From an uncultured Massilia sp. (GTDB taxonomy: Bacteria > Pseudomonadota > Gammaproteobacteria > Burkholderiales > Burkholderiaceae_D), in contig CAJYXO010000276.1 in the NCBI GenBank assembly GCA_913778765.1, positions 1 to 35,417 of the forward strand: 35,417 nt of DNA. The letters are read 5' to 3'. Position numbers and translations under genes: made by a program. Shown here one piece after another: positions 1 through 8,977 of this stretch. Within the stretch, counting starts at the first letter, position 1. Every line of letters starts with the position of its first letter. Under the pieces are notes generated by a model that made no database searches, had not been told where the DNA came from, and saw only the letters and a list, made by a program, of their open reading frames with translations.

Positions 1-1
1 C

Positions 2-844
2 CGCTGCAACATTCCCTTCATCCAGTCGACGGTGTCGGTGTGCCCGCTGGCCGAGGTGGCCGCCAAGGCGGCGAAGCCGATCTGGTTCCAGCTCTACGTG
101 CTGAAGGACCGCGGCTTCATGCGCGACGTGATGCGCCGCGCGCGCGAGCTGGGCGCGACCACGCTGTTCTTCACGGTCGACATGCCGGTGCCGGGCAACC
201 GTTACCGCGACCTGCACAGCGGCATGAGCGGCGCGGCCGGCCCGCGGCGCCGCATCTGGCAGGCCATGCTGCATCCGCGCTGGGCCTGGGACGTCGGCCT
301 GTTCGGCCGCCCGCACGACCTCGGCAACATCTCGGCCTACCGTGGCCACGCCACCGGCCTCGAAGACTACATCGGCTGGCTCGGCTCGAACTTCGATCCC
401 GGCATCAGCTGGCAGGATCTGCAATGGATCCGCGACGAATGGCAGGGAGAGCTGATCCTGAAGGGCATCCTCGACGTCGAAGACGCGCGCGATGCCCTGA
501 ACTTCGGCGCCGACGGCATCGTCGTCTCGAACCACGGCGGCCGCCAGCTCGACGGCGCGGCTTCCTCGGCCAGCGTGCTGCCGGCGATCGCCGAGGCGGT
601 GAAGGGCAAGCTGACGATCTTCGCCGACGGCGGCGTGCGCACCGGCACCGACGTGTTCCGCATGCTGGCGCTGGGCGCCGACGGCGTCCTGCTCGGCCGC
701 GCCTTCATCTACGCGCTGGCGACCGGCGGCCAGGCCGGGGTCGAGAAACTGCTGGCGATCATGGAGAAGGACATCCGGACCAACATGGTGCTCACCGGGG
801 CGAAGTCGATCGCGGAGATCGGGCCGCACTTGCTGGCGCGCTGA
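2..844 (+). CDS. lldD: L-lactate dehydrogenase (FMN, quinone-linked), 3' part
   Basis: This is the C-terminal part of a FMN-dependent alpha-hydroxyacid dehydrogenase that oxidises L-lactate to pyruvate at the inner membrane and passes electrons to quinone. The frame is already open at base 2, so the 5' end lies outside the window. Family signatures follow in order: [34 protein letters not shown], a [27 protein letters not shown] block, WIRDEW, and [10 protein letters not shown] with the active-site histidine at bases 533-535. The phosphate-binding [10 protein letters not shown] and [15 protein letters not shown] blocks come next. The resemblance to enterobacterial LldD is close along the whole fragment, and the C-terminus is intact. 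A TSUP-type permease starts 15 bases downstream on the same strand, so the two may be cotranscribed. Confidence 0.95.
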   Translation, partial: RCNIPFIQSTVSVCPLAEVAAKAAKPIWFQLYVLKDRGFMRDVMRRARELGATTLFFTVDMPVPGNRYRDLHSGMSGAAGPRRRIWQAMLHPRWAWDVGLFGRPHDLGNISAYRGHATGLEDYIGWLGSNFDPGISWQDLQWIRDEWQGELILKGILDVEDARDALNFGADGIVVSNHGGRQLDGAASSASVLPAIAEAVKGKLTIFADGGVRTGTDVFRMLALGADGVLLGRAFIYALATGGQAGVEKLLAIMEKDIRTNMVLTGAKSIAEIGPHLLAR

Positions 845-859
845 GGCCGGGCGACGCGC

Positions 860-1603
860 ATGCTGCTGCTCCTGATCTTCGCGGCCGGCGTCTGGGCCGG
901 CGTCCAGAACACCCTGGCCGGCGGCGGCTCCTTCGTCACCCTGCCGGCGCTGATCGTGTCCGGCATGTCGCCGCTGGCGGCCAACATCACGTCGACGGTG
1001 GCGCTGTTCCCGGGGCAAATCACGTCGGGCTACGCCGGGCGCAAGCTGGTGAGCGGCGCGGCAGGACTGTCCTTTCGCGCGCTGTTCGGCCTGAGCGTGA
1101 TCGGCGGCGCCGTGGGCGGCCTGCTGCTGCTGAACACCTCGCCCAAGGTGTTTGCCCACCTGGTGCCCTGGCTGGTGCTGTTCGCCACCGCCGTCTTCAC
1201 CTGGGGCAGCTTCTTCCGTCAATCTTCCGCGGAAAAAGCGGCCCACCTGGGACCGTTCACGACCGGCGCCGCCCAGTTCCTGATCGCCGTGTATGGCGGC
1301 TACTTCGGCGGCGGCATCGGCATCCTCATGATGGCGGCCCTGACCATGGCCGGGCTGTCGGCACGCAATGCCGGCGGCACCAAGAACGTGCTGGCCGGCG
1401 TGATGAACGCGTCGGCCGTGGCCCTGTTCCTGAGCTCGCCCGAACTGCACTGGCTGCAGGCCGGCGTGCTGGCGGCGGGCGCCATCCTCGGCGGCCTGGC
1501 CGGCACCTGGGCGCTGCACCGCGTGAACGAGAAAGCGCTGCGGATCGCCATCGTCGCCATCGGCATGGCGCTTACTGCAGGCTTGTTCCTGCGCCCGCTT
1601 TGA
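860..1603 (+). CDS. TSUP family (TauE/SafE) membrane permease
   Basis: This is a 247-residue hydrophobic protein of the TauE/SafE (TSUP, DUF81) family, inner-membrane carriers for small anions such as sulfite, sulfoacetate or organic acids. The two internal halves each carry the family's glycine-rich motif, AGGGSFVTLPAL near residue 20 and YGGYFGGGIGILMMA near residue 140. I estimate seven to eight membrane segments. The ATG at 860 lies 15 bases after lldD, with only a weak purine-rich upstream stretch. Position after lldD hints at a carboxylate substrate, but that is inference. The last 32 bases overlap the 3' end of the convergent hydrolase gene. Confidence 0.85.
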   Translation: MLLLLIFAAGVWAGVQNTLAGGGSFVTLPALIVSGMSPLAANITSTVALFPGQITSGYAGRKLVSGAAGLSFRALFGLSVIGGAVGGLLLLNTSPKVFAHLVPWLVLFATAVFTWGSFFRQSSAEKAAHLGPFTTGAAQFLIAVYGGYFGGGIGILMMAALTMAGLSARNAGGTKNVLAGVMNASAVALFLSSPELHWLQAGVLAAGAILGGLAGTWALHRVNEKALRIAIVAIGMALTAGLFLRPL

Positions 1604-2702
1604 GCGCGCCTTCCTGGACCGGGCTGCCGGCTAGCCAGTCTAACACCGCCGGCCAGATCCGGGCATGGGCGCTGCGTCCGACCAGCACGCCCACGTGCTG
1701 CAGGTTGACCCCGACGTCGCCTTCGTAGTACAGGACCTGCTTGTCGGCGCTGGCCGCCGCTTCGTGGAAGGGCAGCATGGCGGCCGGCGGAATCAGGCGG
1801 CTTCGCGGGTCGACCACGCTCAGCAGCGGCGTACGCAGGTCGCGCGGGCCGACCCGGCGCGCGCCGATCGCCAGCTCGCCCCGCATCAGCTGGTCGCGCC
1901 GGTACAGCGATTCGACCAGGTCGGTGAACAGCTTGCCGGGCAGGGCGAATTCGTCGTGGGTCCAGCGCTCCACCCGCATGTGGGTGGCCATCGCCTGCGG
2001 GTCGGCCAGCGACAGCCAGCGGTCGGTCCAGCGCTCCCACTGGAAGGCCTGCGGTTCGGCCAGGGCGCTCATGGTGTTGAGGAACACGCCCGGGACCTGG
2101 CCGAACGTGTCGGCGATCCGGCGCGCATCCGGGGTGGCCGTCACCAGCCGCTTGAAGCAGCAGGCATCGTGACGGAAGTGCAGCGGCGATTCCAGCAGGA
2201 TGGTGGCGCGCAGGCGCTCCGGATACAGGCAGCTGTGGACCGCCGCCAGGATGCCGCCCAGCGAGTGGCCGGCGATGACCGGTTCGGCACCGGCGCCGTT
2301 GTCGGCGGCGATGGCCTGGCGGCAGTGCGACAGCAGGCCGCCGGCGTAGTCGGCCAGGCCGAGGTCCGGCCCGGCCTCCGTCAGCGGCGCCCATTCTGCC
2401 AGGTAGACGCGCCAGCCGCGCTCGAGCCAGCGCCGCACGACGCTGACTTCGGGCGCAAGGTCCCAGATGTAGGCGCGCTTGATCGGCGCCGGCACCAGCA
2501 GCACCGGCGGGCCTTCCGCGGTGTCGGGGCCATAGCGGCGCAGGATCAGGCCAGGTTCCGCGTGCACGATCGTGGAGGGGGCCGGCTGCGGGCCGTGGCC
2601 GGCGCGTTCCAGCATGCGGCCGCGTTCCTGGCGGCTGCGGTCCATCTGCTTCAGGGCCATGGCGCCGAATGCGCCGAAGCCGTTCCAGTTGGTCGAATAC
2701 AT
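1572..2702 (-). CDS. PhaC-like alpha/beta hydrolase with a serine nucleophile
   Basis: The 376-residue protein has the layout of class III/PhaC-like polyhydroxyalkanoate synthases: PVLLVPAPIKRAYIWDL near residue 66, an ERGWRVYLAEW block near 94, a lipase box GHSLGG at 145-150, an aspartate in SVVDPRSR (about 298) and a histidine in NLQHVGVLVG (about 336). True PHA synthases use cysteine in the lipase box. Here it is serine, so an esterase, depolymerase or intracellular PHA/PHB hydrolase role is as likely as polymerisation. I chose the ATG at 2702 (MYSTNWNGFG); the frame stays open further upstream, but that extension looks non-coding. The N-terminal 40 residues resemble the helical lead-in of PhaC-like proteins. 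The gene is convergent with, and overlaps, the TSUP gene. Confidence 0.75.
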   Translation of the reverse strand: MYSTNWNGFGAFGAMALKQMDRSRQERGRMLERAGHGPQPAPSTIVHAEPGLILRRYGPDTAEGPPVLLVPAPIKRAYIWDLAPEVSVVRRWLERGWRVYLAEWAPLTEAGPDLGLADYAGGLLSHCRQAIAADNGAGAEPVIAGHSLGGILAAVHSCLYPERLRATILLESPLHFRHDACCFKRLVTATPDARRIADTFGQVPGVFLNTMSALAEPQAFQWERWTDRWLSLADPQAMATHMRVERWTHDEFALPGKLFTDLVESLYRRDQLMRGELAIGARRVGPRDLRTPLLSVVDPRSRLIPPAAMLPFHEAAASADKQVLYYEGDVGVNLQHVGVLVGRSAHARIWPAVLDWLAGSPVQEGALKAGAGTSLQ

Positions 2703-2880
2703 GGCGTTCTCGTCTCGTTCGGGAAGACAGCAATGTACGCCAAGGCCGGGGCCGCACCAATGGCGTTCAGGATCAATGCGGCGCGCGCTTGAGGTCGGCC
2801 AAGCGTGTATCCATGCTGCTAGTTCCTTCCAGCAAATGGCTGCGCCCGCCGCGGGGCCTGTGCCTGATGTAGCATGGCGC

Positions 2881-3261
2881 ATGTTCCACGCCCTGCTCGC
2901 CGATGCGGTCCTGCTGCTGCACCTGGCCTTCATCCTGTTCGTCGGCGCCGGCGCGCTGCTGGTGCTGCGCTGGCGCCGCCTGCTGCCTGTTCACCTGGGC
3001 GCGGTGGCGTGGGGCGTCTACATCGAGGCCAGCGGCGCGGTCTGCCCGCTGACCTGGGCCGAGCTGTATTACCGGCGCCTGGCCGGGCAGGCCGGCTACG
3101 CGGGCGATTTCATCGGCCATTATCTGCTGCCGCTGATCTACCCGGCCGGCCTGACGCGCGATGCGCAGCTGGCGCTGGGGGCGGCGGTGCTGGTGCTGAA
3201 CGCCGGCCTGTACGCATGGCTCCTGCGCCGCCGGCCTGACACGCGCTCAGTGCGCCAGTAG
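2881..3261 (+). CDS. DUF2784 family membrane protein
   Basis: A 126-residue protein with three to four predicted membrane segments. It has the DUF2784 pattern: an N-terminal LLHLAFILFV helix, a CPLTWAELYYR motif near residue 55, and a GDFIGHYLLPLIYP motif near residue 80. Length matches the family, whose function is unknown. I chose the ATG at 2881 because the protein then begins directly with the first conserved helix. No strong ribosome binding site precedes it. Its 3' end overlaps the last 15 bases of the convergent universal stress protein gene. Confidence 0.8.
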   Translation: MFHALLADAVLLLHLAFILFVGAGALLVLRWRRLLPVHLGAVAWGVYIEASGAVCPLTWAELYYRRLAGQAGYAGDFIGHYLLPLIYPAGLTRDAQLALGAAVLVLNAGLYAWLLRRRPDTRSVRQ

Positions 3262-4101
3262 GGTCGGGATGCGGGTCTCGGTCAGCACGGTGCGGCTGGC
3301 GCCGCCCAGGCACAGCTCGCGCAGCCGGCTGTGGCCGTAGCAGCCCATCACCAGCAGGTCGGCGCCCAGCTCGTCTGCCACGCACAGCAGGCCGCGTCCA
3401 GGGTCGCCGCCATAGTCGCCGGCGCAGTCGCGCACCGCTACCTGCGGATGCACCCCGTGCCGCGCCAGGTAGCCGCGCAGTTCGATCTGCTGGGCTTCGC
3501 AGTCGGCGGCCGGCAGCGCCGCGCCGGACAGCATCGCCACCGTCACCGATCCGGCGCGGCGCAGCAGCGGCACCGACGCGCCCATCGCCGCCGCCGCCTC
3601 GCGGCTGCCGTCCCAGGCCAGCACGATGCGCCGTCCCAGGCTGCCGGCCGGCGCCGCCGCGCCGCGCGGGATCACCAGCACCGGGCGCGGACTGTTGAGG
3701 ATGACGTAGTCCGGCATGTCGGGGACGTGGCGCGCGATCGATTCGTCCGGATCGTCCTGGCTGAGCACCATCAGGTCGGCAAAGCGCGACAGCATCGCCA
3801 GGCCGTCCTCGACCTGGTCCGGCACCAGCCGGCTGTCGTGCGGCACCCCGCATTCGGCGGCGATGGCGTCGAAGCGCTCCAGCGCCAGCCGGGCCTTTTC
3901 CACCAGCGGATCGAAGCAGGCGGCCGAGAAGGAGCCGGGCGCTTCCTGGTAGCCGCTGGGGAAGACGGCGCGCGACACGCCCATCATGGCGGCGCCGGTC
4001 AGGTGGGCGCCGTGCTCGCGCGCCAGCAGGGCGGCCGCATGGATGCGCGCCGGCGCGTGGCGCGACAGGTCGGCGTGGACGAGGATGGACTGCAGCGACA
4101 T
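3247..4101 (-). CDS. Tandem universal stress protein (UspA family), second of the operon
   Basis: A 284-residue protein made of two Usp domains, starting MSLQSILVHADLSRH. The C-terminal domain holds the nucleotide-loop pattern GCYGHSRLRELCLGG; the first domain has a VLVIPRG strand. Its length equals that of the upstream paralogue (4633-5487), with which it aligns end to end. I chose the ATG at 4101 because a GGAG ribosome binding site lies 6 bases upstream and the Usp homology starts there. The frame is nevertheless open without a stop back to an ATG at 4617, so an automatic caller may report one 456-residue protein (3247-4617) joining a hemerythrin-like domain to this Usp. Tandem Usps of this type act in stress and low-oxygen survival, often binding ATP. 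Confidence 0.85.
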   Translation of the reverse strand: MSLQSILVHADLSRHAPARIHAAALLAREHGAHLTGAAMMGVSRAVFPSGYQEAPGSFSAACFDPLVEKARLALERFDAIAAECGVPHDSRLVPDQVEDGLAMLSRFADLMVLSQDDPDESIARHVPDMPDYVILNSPRPVLVIPRGAAAPAGSLGRRIVLAWDGSREAAAAMGASVPLLRRAGSVTVAMLSGAALPAADCEAQQIELRGYLARHGVHPQVAVRDCAGDYGGDPGRGLLCVADELGADLLVMGCYGHSRLRELCLGGASRTVLTETRIPTLLAH

Positions 4102-4121
4102 CGGCAACTCCGTGGGAAAGG

Positions 4122-4617
4122 TCAAGCGTTCGGTATCGGGGCGCCGGCGCCGGCCGGGCGGCGGGCGTCGTGGTGCGGGAAGGACGGGACGGGCCGCGCG
4201 TCCACGCATGCGCGGTGGTCCGGTGGCCGGCCGTTCCCGGCGCGGCAGGGCGAGGTCGGCGCTGATGCGGTGCAGCGACAGGATGTCGGTGAGCGCCTCG
4301 ACCAGCTGGCGCGCCAGCTTGACGTCGCCGGCTTCGACCTGCGGCAGGGTGCGGTGCAGGGCGGCCAGGATCGCGGCGTTTTCCCGGCGCTGCTCGTGCA
4401 GGCGTTCCTGCAGGCGCTGCTCGCGGCTGGCTTCGAGCAGGGTTTCCTCGTGGCGCAACTGGGCCTCGACCTCGGCCACCACCGCCACATAGACGCGGGC
4501 AAAGCCGTCGTCCGGCGCGCAGGCGGTGTGCGCCAGCCGCTCGCACAGCCGCCGGCGCGTGTGGCGCAGGGCGGCGGTGGTGGCCGGCGGGCGGCCGGGC
4601 AGGCGGTGCGGCAGCAT
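4122..4617 (-). CDS. Hemerythrin-like protein, apparent frameshift near its 3' end
   Basis: From the ATG at 4617 the protein reads MLPHRLPGRPP and includes a helical region with LRHEETLLEA near residue 56, a GDVKLARQLVEALTDIL helix and LHRISADLAL near 118. These recall the H-x-x-E-E and H-x3-D motifs of bacterial hemerythrins, which bind a di-iron centre and oxygen. The expected central H-x3-H is not evident (EQRRENAAIL), so metal binding may be incomplete. After about base 4230 this frame turns into a Pro/Arg-rich stretch with poor third-position GC. Another frame, ending at TGA 4122-4124, keeps the strong GC3 signature. The 496-base span is one base over a multiple of three, which suggests a one-base indel. 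It begins 15 bases after the upstream Usp gene, so it is probably in that operon. Confidence 0.5.
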
Positions 4618-4632
4618 GGCCCCGGCCGCGCT

Positions 4633-5487
4633 TCAGTGCGCGATCAGCAGCGGCACCCTGGCGCGCTCCAGCAGTTCGCGGGTGGTCCCGCCCAGCATCC
4701 ACTCGCGGTAGCGGCTGTGGCCGAAGGCGCCCGACACCATCAGTCCGGCGCCGCAGTCCCGGGCCAGCGCGCACAGCGTCGCGCCGACCGTCGCGCGGGT
4801 GCGCTCCACCACCACCTCGACCTGGGCGCCGTGGCGCGCCAGGTAGAGCGCCATGTCGGCGCCCGGCTGCTCGCCGTGCAGCTCGGACAGCATGTCGGGG
4901 TTGATCACGGCCAGCTTGACGGCGGCGGCGCGCGCCAGCAGCGGCAGGGCGGCCGTGATCGCGCGCAGCGACTGGGTGCCGCCGTCCCAGCCGGCCACCG
5001 CAATGCCCGGGATCGGGTCGCCCTGGTAGCCGTCCGGCACCACCAGCACCGGCCGCGCGCCGCGCATGGCGACGTGTTCGGGCAGGCCGCGCTGCCGCGC
5101 CGCCAGGCCGGGCTCGGGTGGCGCCTCGCTGTCCTGGCTCAGCACCACCAGGTCGGCATAGCGCGCCTGCAGCAGCAGCGCGTAGCGCGGATCGTCCTCG
5201 ATCAGGCGGGTCTCGATCGACTCGACGCCGAGCTGGGACGCGGCCAGCCGGAAGGCTTCGAGGCGTTCGGCGGCGGCATCGCGCATGCCCTGGAAATCGT
5301 CGGCGACCACAGGGATCGCCATCGACCCGGTCAGCAGGCTGTAGTCCATCCACGAGATGCCGGTGGCGGCGCTGCCGACCAGGTGGGCATCGTGCTTGAT
5401 GGCGAGCAGGGCGGCGGCGCGCAGGCGGCTTTCCTGGCAGGCGCTGCCGTCGATGTGGACGACGATGGTCTTGAACAGATCGGACAT
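4633..5487 (-). CDS. Tandem universal stress protein (UspA family), first of the operon
   Basis: A 284-residue protein with two Usp domains, starting MSDLFKTIVVHIDGSACQ. The N-terminal domain has the VVHIDGS start and the ADLVVLSQDSE strand. The C-terminal domain begins at GIAVAGWDGG and ends with GAFGHSRYREWMLGGTTRE, the G-x2-G-x9-G nucleotide loop followed by Gly rather than directly by Ser/Thr. Proteins of this architecture are commonly induced by oxygen limitation and redox stress in betaproteobacteria and pseudomonads. A perfect FNR/ANR box lies 69 bases upstream of the ATG, and the hemerythrin-like and second Usp genes follow on the same strand. This suggests a three-gene anaerobiosis operon. 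Confidence 0.9.
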   Translation of the reverse strand: MSDLFKTIVVHIDGSACQESRLRAAALLAIKHDAHLVGSAATGISWMDYSLLTGSMAIPVVADDFQGMRDAAAERLEAFRLAASQLGVESIETRLIEDDPRYALLLQARYADLVVLSQDSEAPPEPGLAARQRGLPEHVAMRGARPVLVVPDGYQGDPIPGIAVAGWDGGTQSLRAITAALPLLARAAAVKLAVINPDMLSELHGEQPGADMALYLARHGAQVEVVVERTRATVGATLCALARDCGAGLMVSGAFGHSRYREWMLGGTTRELLERARVPLLIAH

Positions 5488-5555
5488 GGCGGTTCTCCCG
5501 AGGCGGTTCGTATTCGGGACTGTATGCCTTGCCGTCGTCGCTGTCAGGCGCGCAC

Positions 5556-5569
5556 TTGATGTAGATCAA
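5556..5569 (-). promoter_or_regulatory. FNR/ANR box upstream of the usp operon
   Basis: The sequence TTGATGTAGATCAA matches the FNR/ANR/Dnr consensus TTGAT-N4-ATCAA at all ten defined positions. It lies in the 99-base gap between the flavin reductase stop and the first usp start, centred about 75 bases before the start codon. That would allow a class II activated promoter with a transcript start near 5521. I did not find a convincing -10 hexamer at the exact expected place, so the promoter itself is inferred. Confidence 0.75.
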
Positions 5570-5586
5570 ACGCGCCGTAGATTTCC

Positions 5587-6207
5587 TTAGGTAGGCCGGA
5601 ACATCCTGAACAGCTGCTCGGGCCCGACCGAGAAATAATCGGCCGGCCCGCCGCCGCGCAGGATGGGCCGGGCGGCGGCCGTGTCGTAGACGCCGTCCTT
5701 CAGCAGCGCGGCGTCGATGTGCACGCCGACCACTTCGCCCAGCACCAGCCAGGTCGGCACCTGCGCGCCGTCCGCGCCCTGCAGCTGGATCAGCTGGCTC
5801 AGGCGGCATTCCATGCCGACCGGGCTCTCGGCCACGCGCGGCGCGCCAACCACGCGCGAGGGCGCCGCCGTCAGGCCGGCCAGCGCGAACTCGTCGACCT
5901 CGGGCGCGACCGCGGCGCAGCTCAGGTTCATCCGTTCCGCCAGCGGCCGGGTCGCCAGGTTCCAGCAGAATTCGCCGGTTTCCTCGATGTTGCGCACCGT
6001 GTCCTTGTAGCCGATGCTGGCAAAGCCGACGATGGGCGGGGTGTAGTTGAAGGCGTTGAAGAAGCTGTAGGGCGCCAGGTTCGGCACGCCGGCGCCGCTG
6101 CGCGAGGAGATCCAGCCGATCGGGCGCGGGCCGACGATGGCGTTGAAGGGATCGTGCGGCAGGCGGTGGCCGTCGCGCGGCTCGTAGAAGTGAAACGGTG
6201 TGTGCAT
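5587..6207 (-). CDS. Flavin reductase-like FMN-binding split-barrel protein
   Basis: A 206-residue protein of the DIM6/NTAB flavin reductase-like family. It begins MHTPFHFYEPRDGHRLPHDP and contains the typical block NAIVGPRPIGWISS followed by NLAPYSFFNAF and PPIVGFAS, which form the FMN phosphate and isoalloxazine pocket. Members reduce flavin with NAD(P)H or act as FMN-binding oxidoreductases; the substrate cannot be told from sequence. The ATG at 6207 is preceded by a GGAG ribosome binding site. The gene is divergent from the ABM-domain gene at 6310 and shares a 102-base intergenic region with it. It reads towards the usp operon, but the FNR box in the following gap suggests that operon has its own promoter. 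Confidence 0.88.
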   Translation of the reverse strand: MHTPFHFYEPRDGHRLPHDPFNAIVGPRPIGWISSRSGAGVPNLAPYSFFNAFNYTPPIVGFASIGYKDTVRNIEETGEFCWNLATRPLAERMNLSCAAVAPEVDEFALAGLTAAPSRVVGAPRVAESPVGMECRLSQLIQLQGADGAQVPTWLVLGEVVGVHIDAALLKDGVYDTAAARPILRGGGPADYFSVGPEQLFRMFRPT

Positions 6208-6271
6208 GCGGGCTCCAGGATGCGGGTCCGCAACGATACCGCATCCGCGCACGGGCTGCCGCCGCGGCTGG

Positions 6272-6277
6272 CATAAT
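6272..6277 (+). promoter_or_regulatory. Candidate extended -10 element for the ABM-domain gene
   Basis: CATAAT preceded by TGG gives an extended -10 (TGN-CATAAT, five of six to TATAAT), 33 bases before the ATG at 6310. No recognisable -35 lies 17 bases upstream, which is acceptable for an extended -10 promoter. Not tested beyond pattern matching. Confidence 0.4.
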
Positions 6278-6309
6278 GGACCGCATCGTCGACATCGAAA
6301 GGAAGCGCA

Positions 6310-6609
6310 ATGGTGCTGGAAAGTGCGGAAATCCTGGTCAAGCCGGGCATGGAAGAAGCGTTCGAAGAAGGCGTGCGGCAGGCCGTGCCCCTGTTCAGGC
6401 GGGCGCAGGGCTGTTCCGGCATGCGCCTGCAGCGCGGCGTCGAGAATCCGCGCGCCTACCGCCTGCTGGTGGAATGGGCGACGCTGGAAGACCACACGGT
6501 GCACTTCCGCGACAGCGAAGATTTCCAGGAATGGCGGCGCCTGGTCGGCCATTGCTTCGACGGCGCGCCGAACGTGTCCCACCTGAGCGGCGTGCTCGAC
6601 GGGTTCTGA
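6310..6609 (+). CDS. Antibiotic biosynthesis monooxygenase (ABM) domain protein
   Basis: A 99-residue protein with the dimeric alpha+beta barrel pattern of ABM-domain proteins: VLESAEILVKPGMEEAFEEG, then GCSGMRLQRGVENPRAYRLLVEW, then a TLEDHTVHFRDSEDFQEWRRL helix. Members of this size include quinol monooxygenase-like and heme-degrading enzymes, as well as uncharacterised stress proteins. No substrate can be deduced here. The ATG at 6310 has an AAGGAAG ribosome binding site. Position divergent to a flavin reductase fits a redox or detoxification role, but that is inference. maeB starts 78 bases after its stop. Confidence 0.82.
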   Translation: MVLESAEILVKPGMEEAFEEGVRQAVPLFRRAQGCSGMRLQRGVENPRAYRLLVEWATLEDHTVHFRDSEDFQEWRRLVGHCFDGAPNVSHLSGVLDGF

Positions 6610-6686
6610 GCGGCAAGCTGCACCGTGCGCAGCCGCGGGCGCTTTTCTGCGACCATACACCGATCGGAACTGGAGGGAGACCAGCA

Positions 6687-8912
<2,226 letters not shown>

Positions 8913-8918
8913 GATGGG

Positions 8919-8955
8919 CGCGCCGATTTGTGACGCGCAGTCACAAATCGGCGCG
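8919..8955. terminator. Perfect 15-bp hairpin between convergent maeB and GH28 genes
   Basis: Arms at 8919-8933 and 8941-8955 (CGCGCCGATTTGTGA and its exact complement) enclose a 7-base loop. The hairpin starts 6 bases after the maeB stop and ends 22 bases before the stop of the opposing GH28 gene. There is no U-tract on either side, so it would be a transcript-end stabiliser or Rho-assisted terminator rather than a canonical intrinsic one. Confidence 0.6.
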
Positions 8956-8977
8956 TTCGATGCGCAAGTCTCGTTGC

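Noticed and set aside
3110..6310. Minus-strand frame of over 1000 codons across the usp and flavin reductase genes
   Set aside because: Its translation is Arg/Pro/Ala-rich and conflicts with well-supported genes in other frames; absence of stops reflects the high GC content.
8930..8945. TGTGA and TCACA half-sites resembling a CRP site inside the hairpin between maeB and GH28
   Set aside because: The spacer is seven bases rather than six, and the site lies between the 3' ends of convergent genes, where a CRP-controlled promoter has no target.
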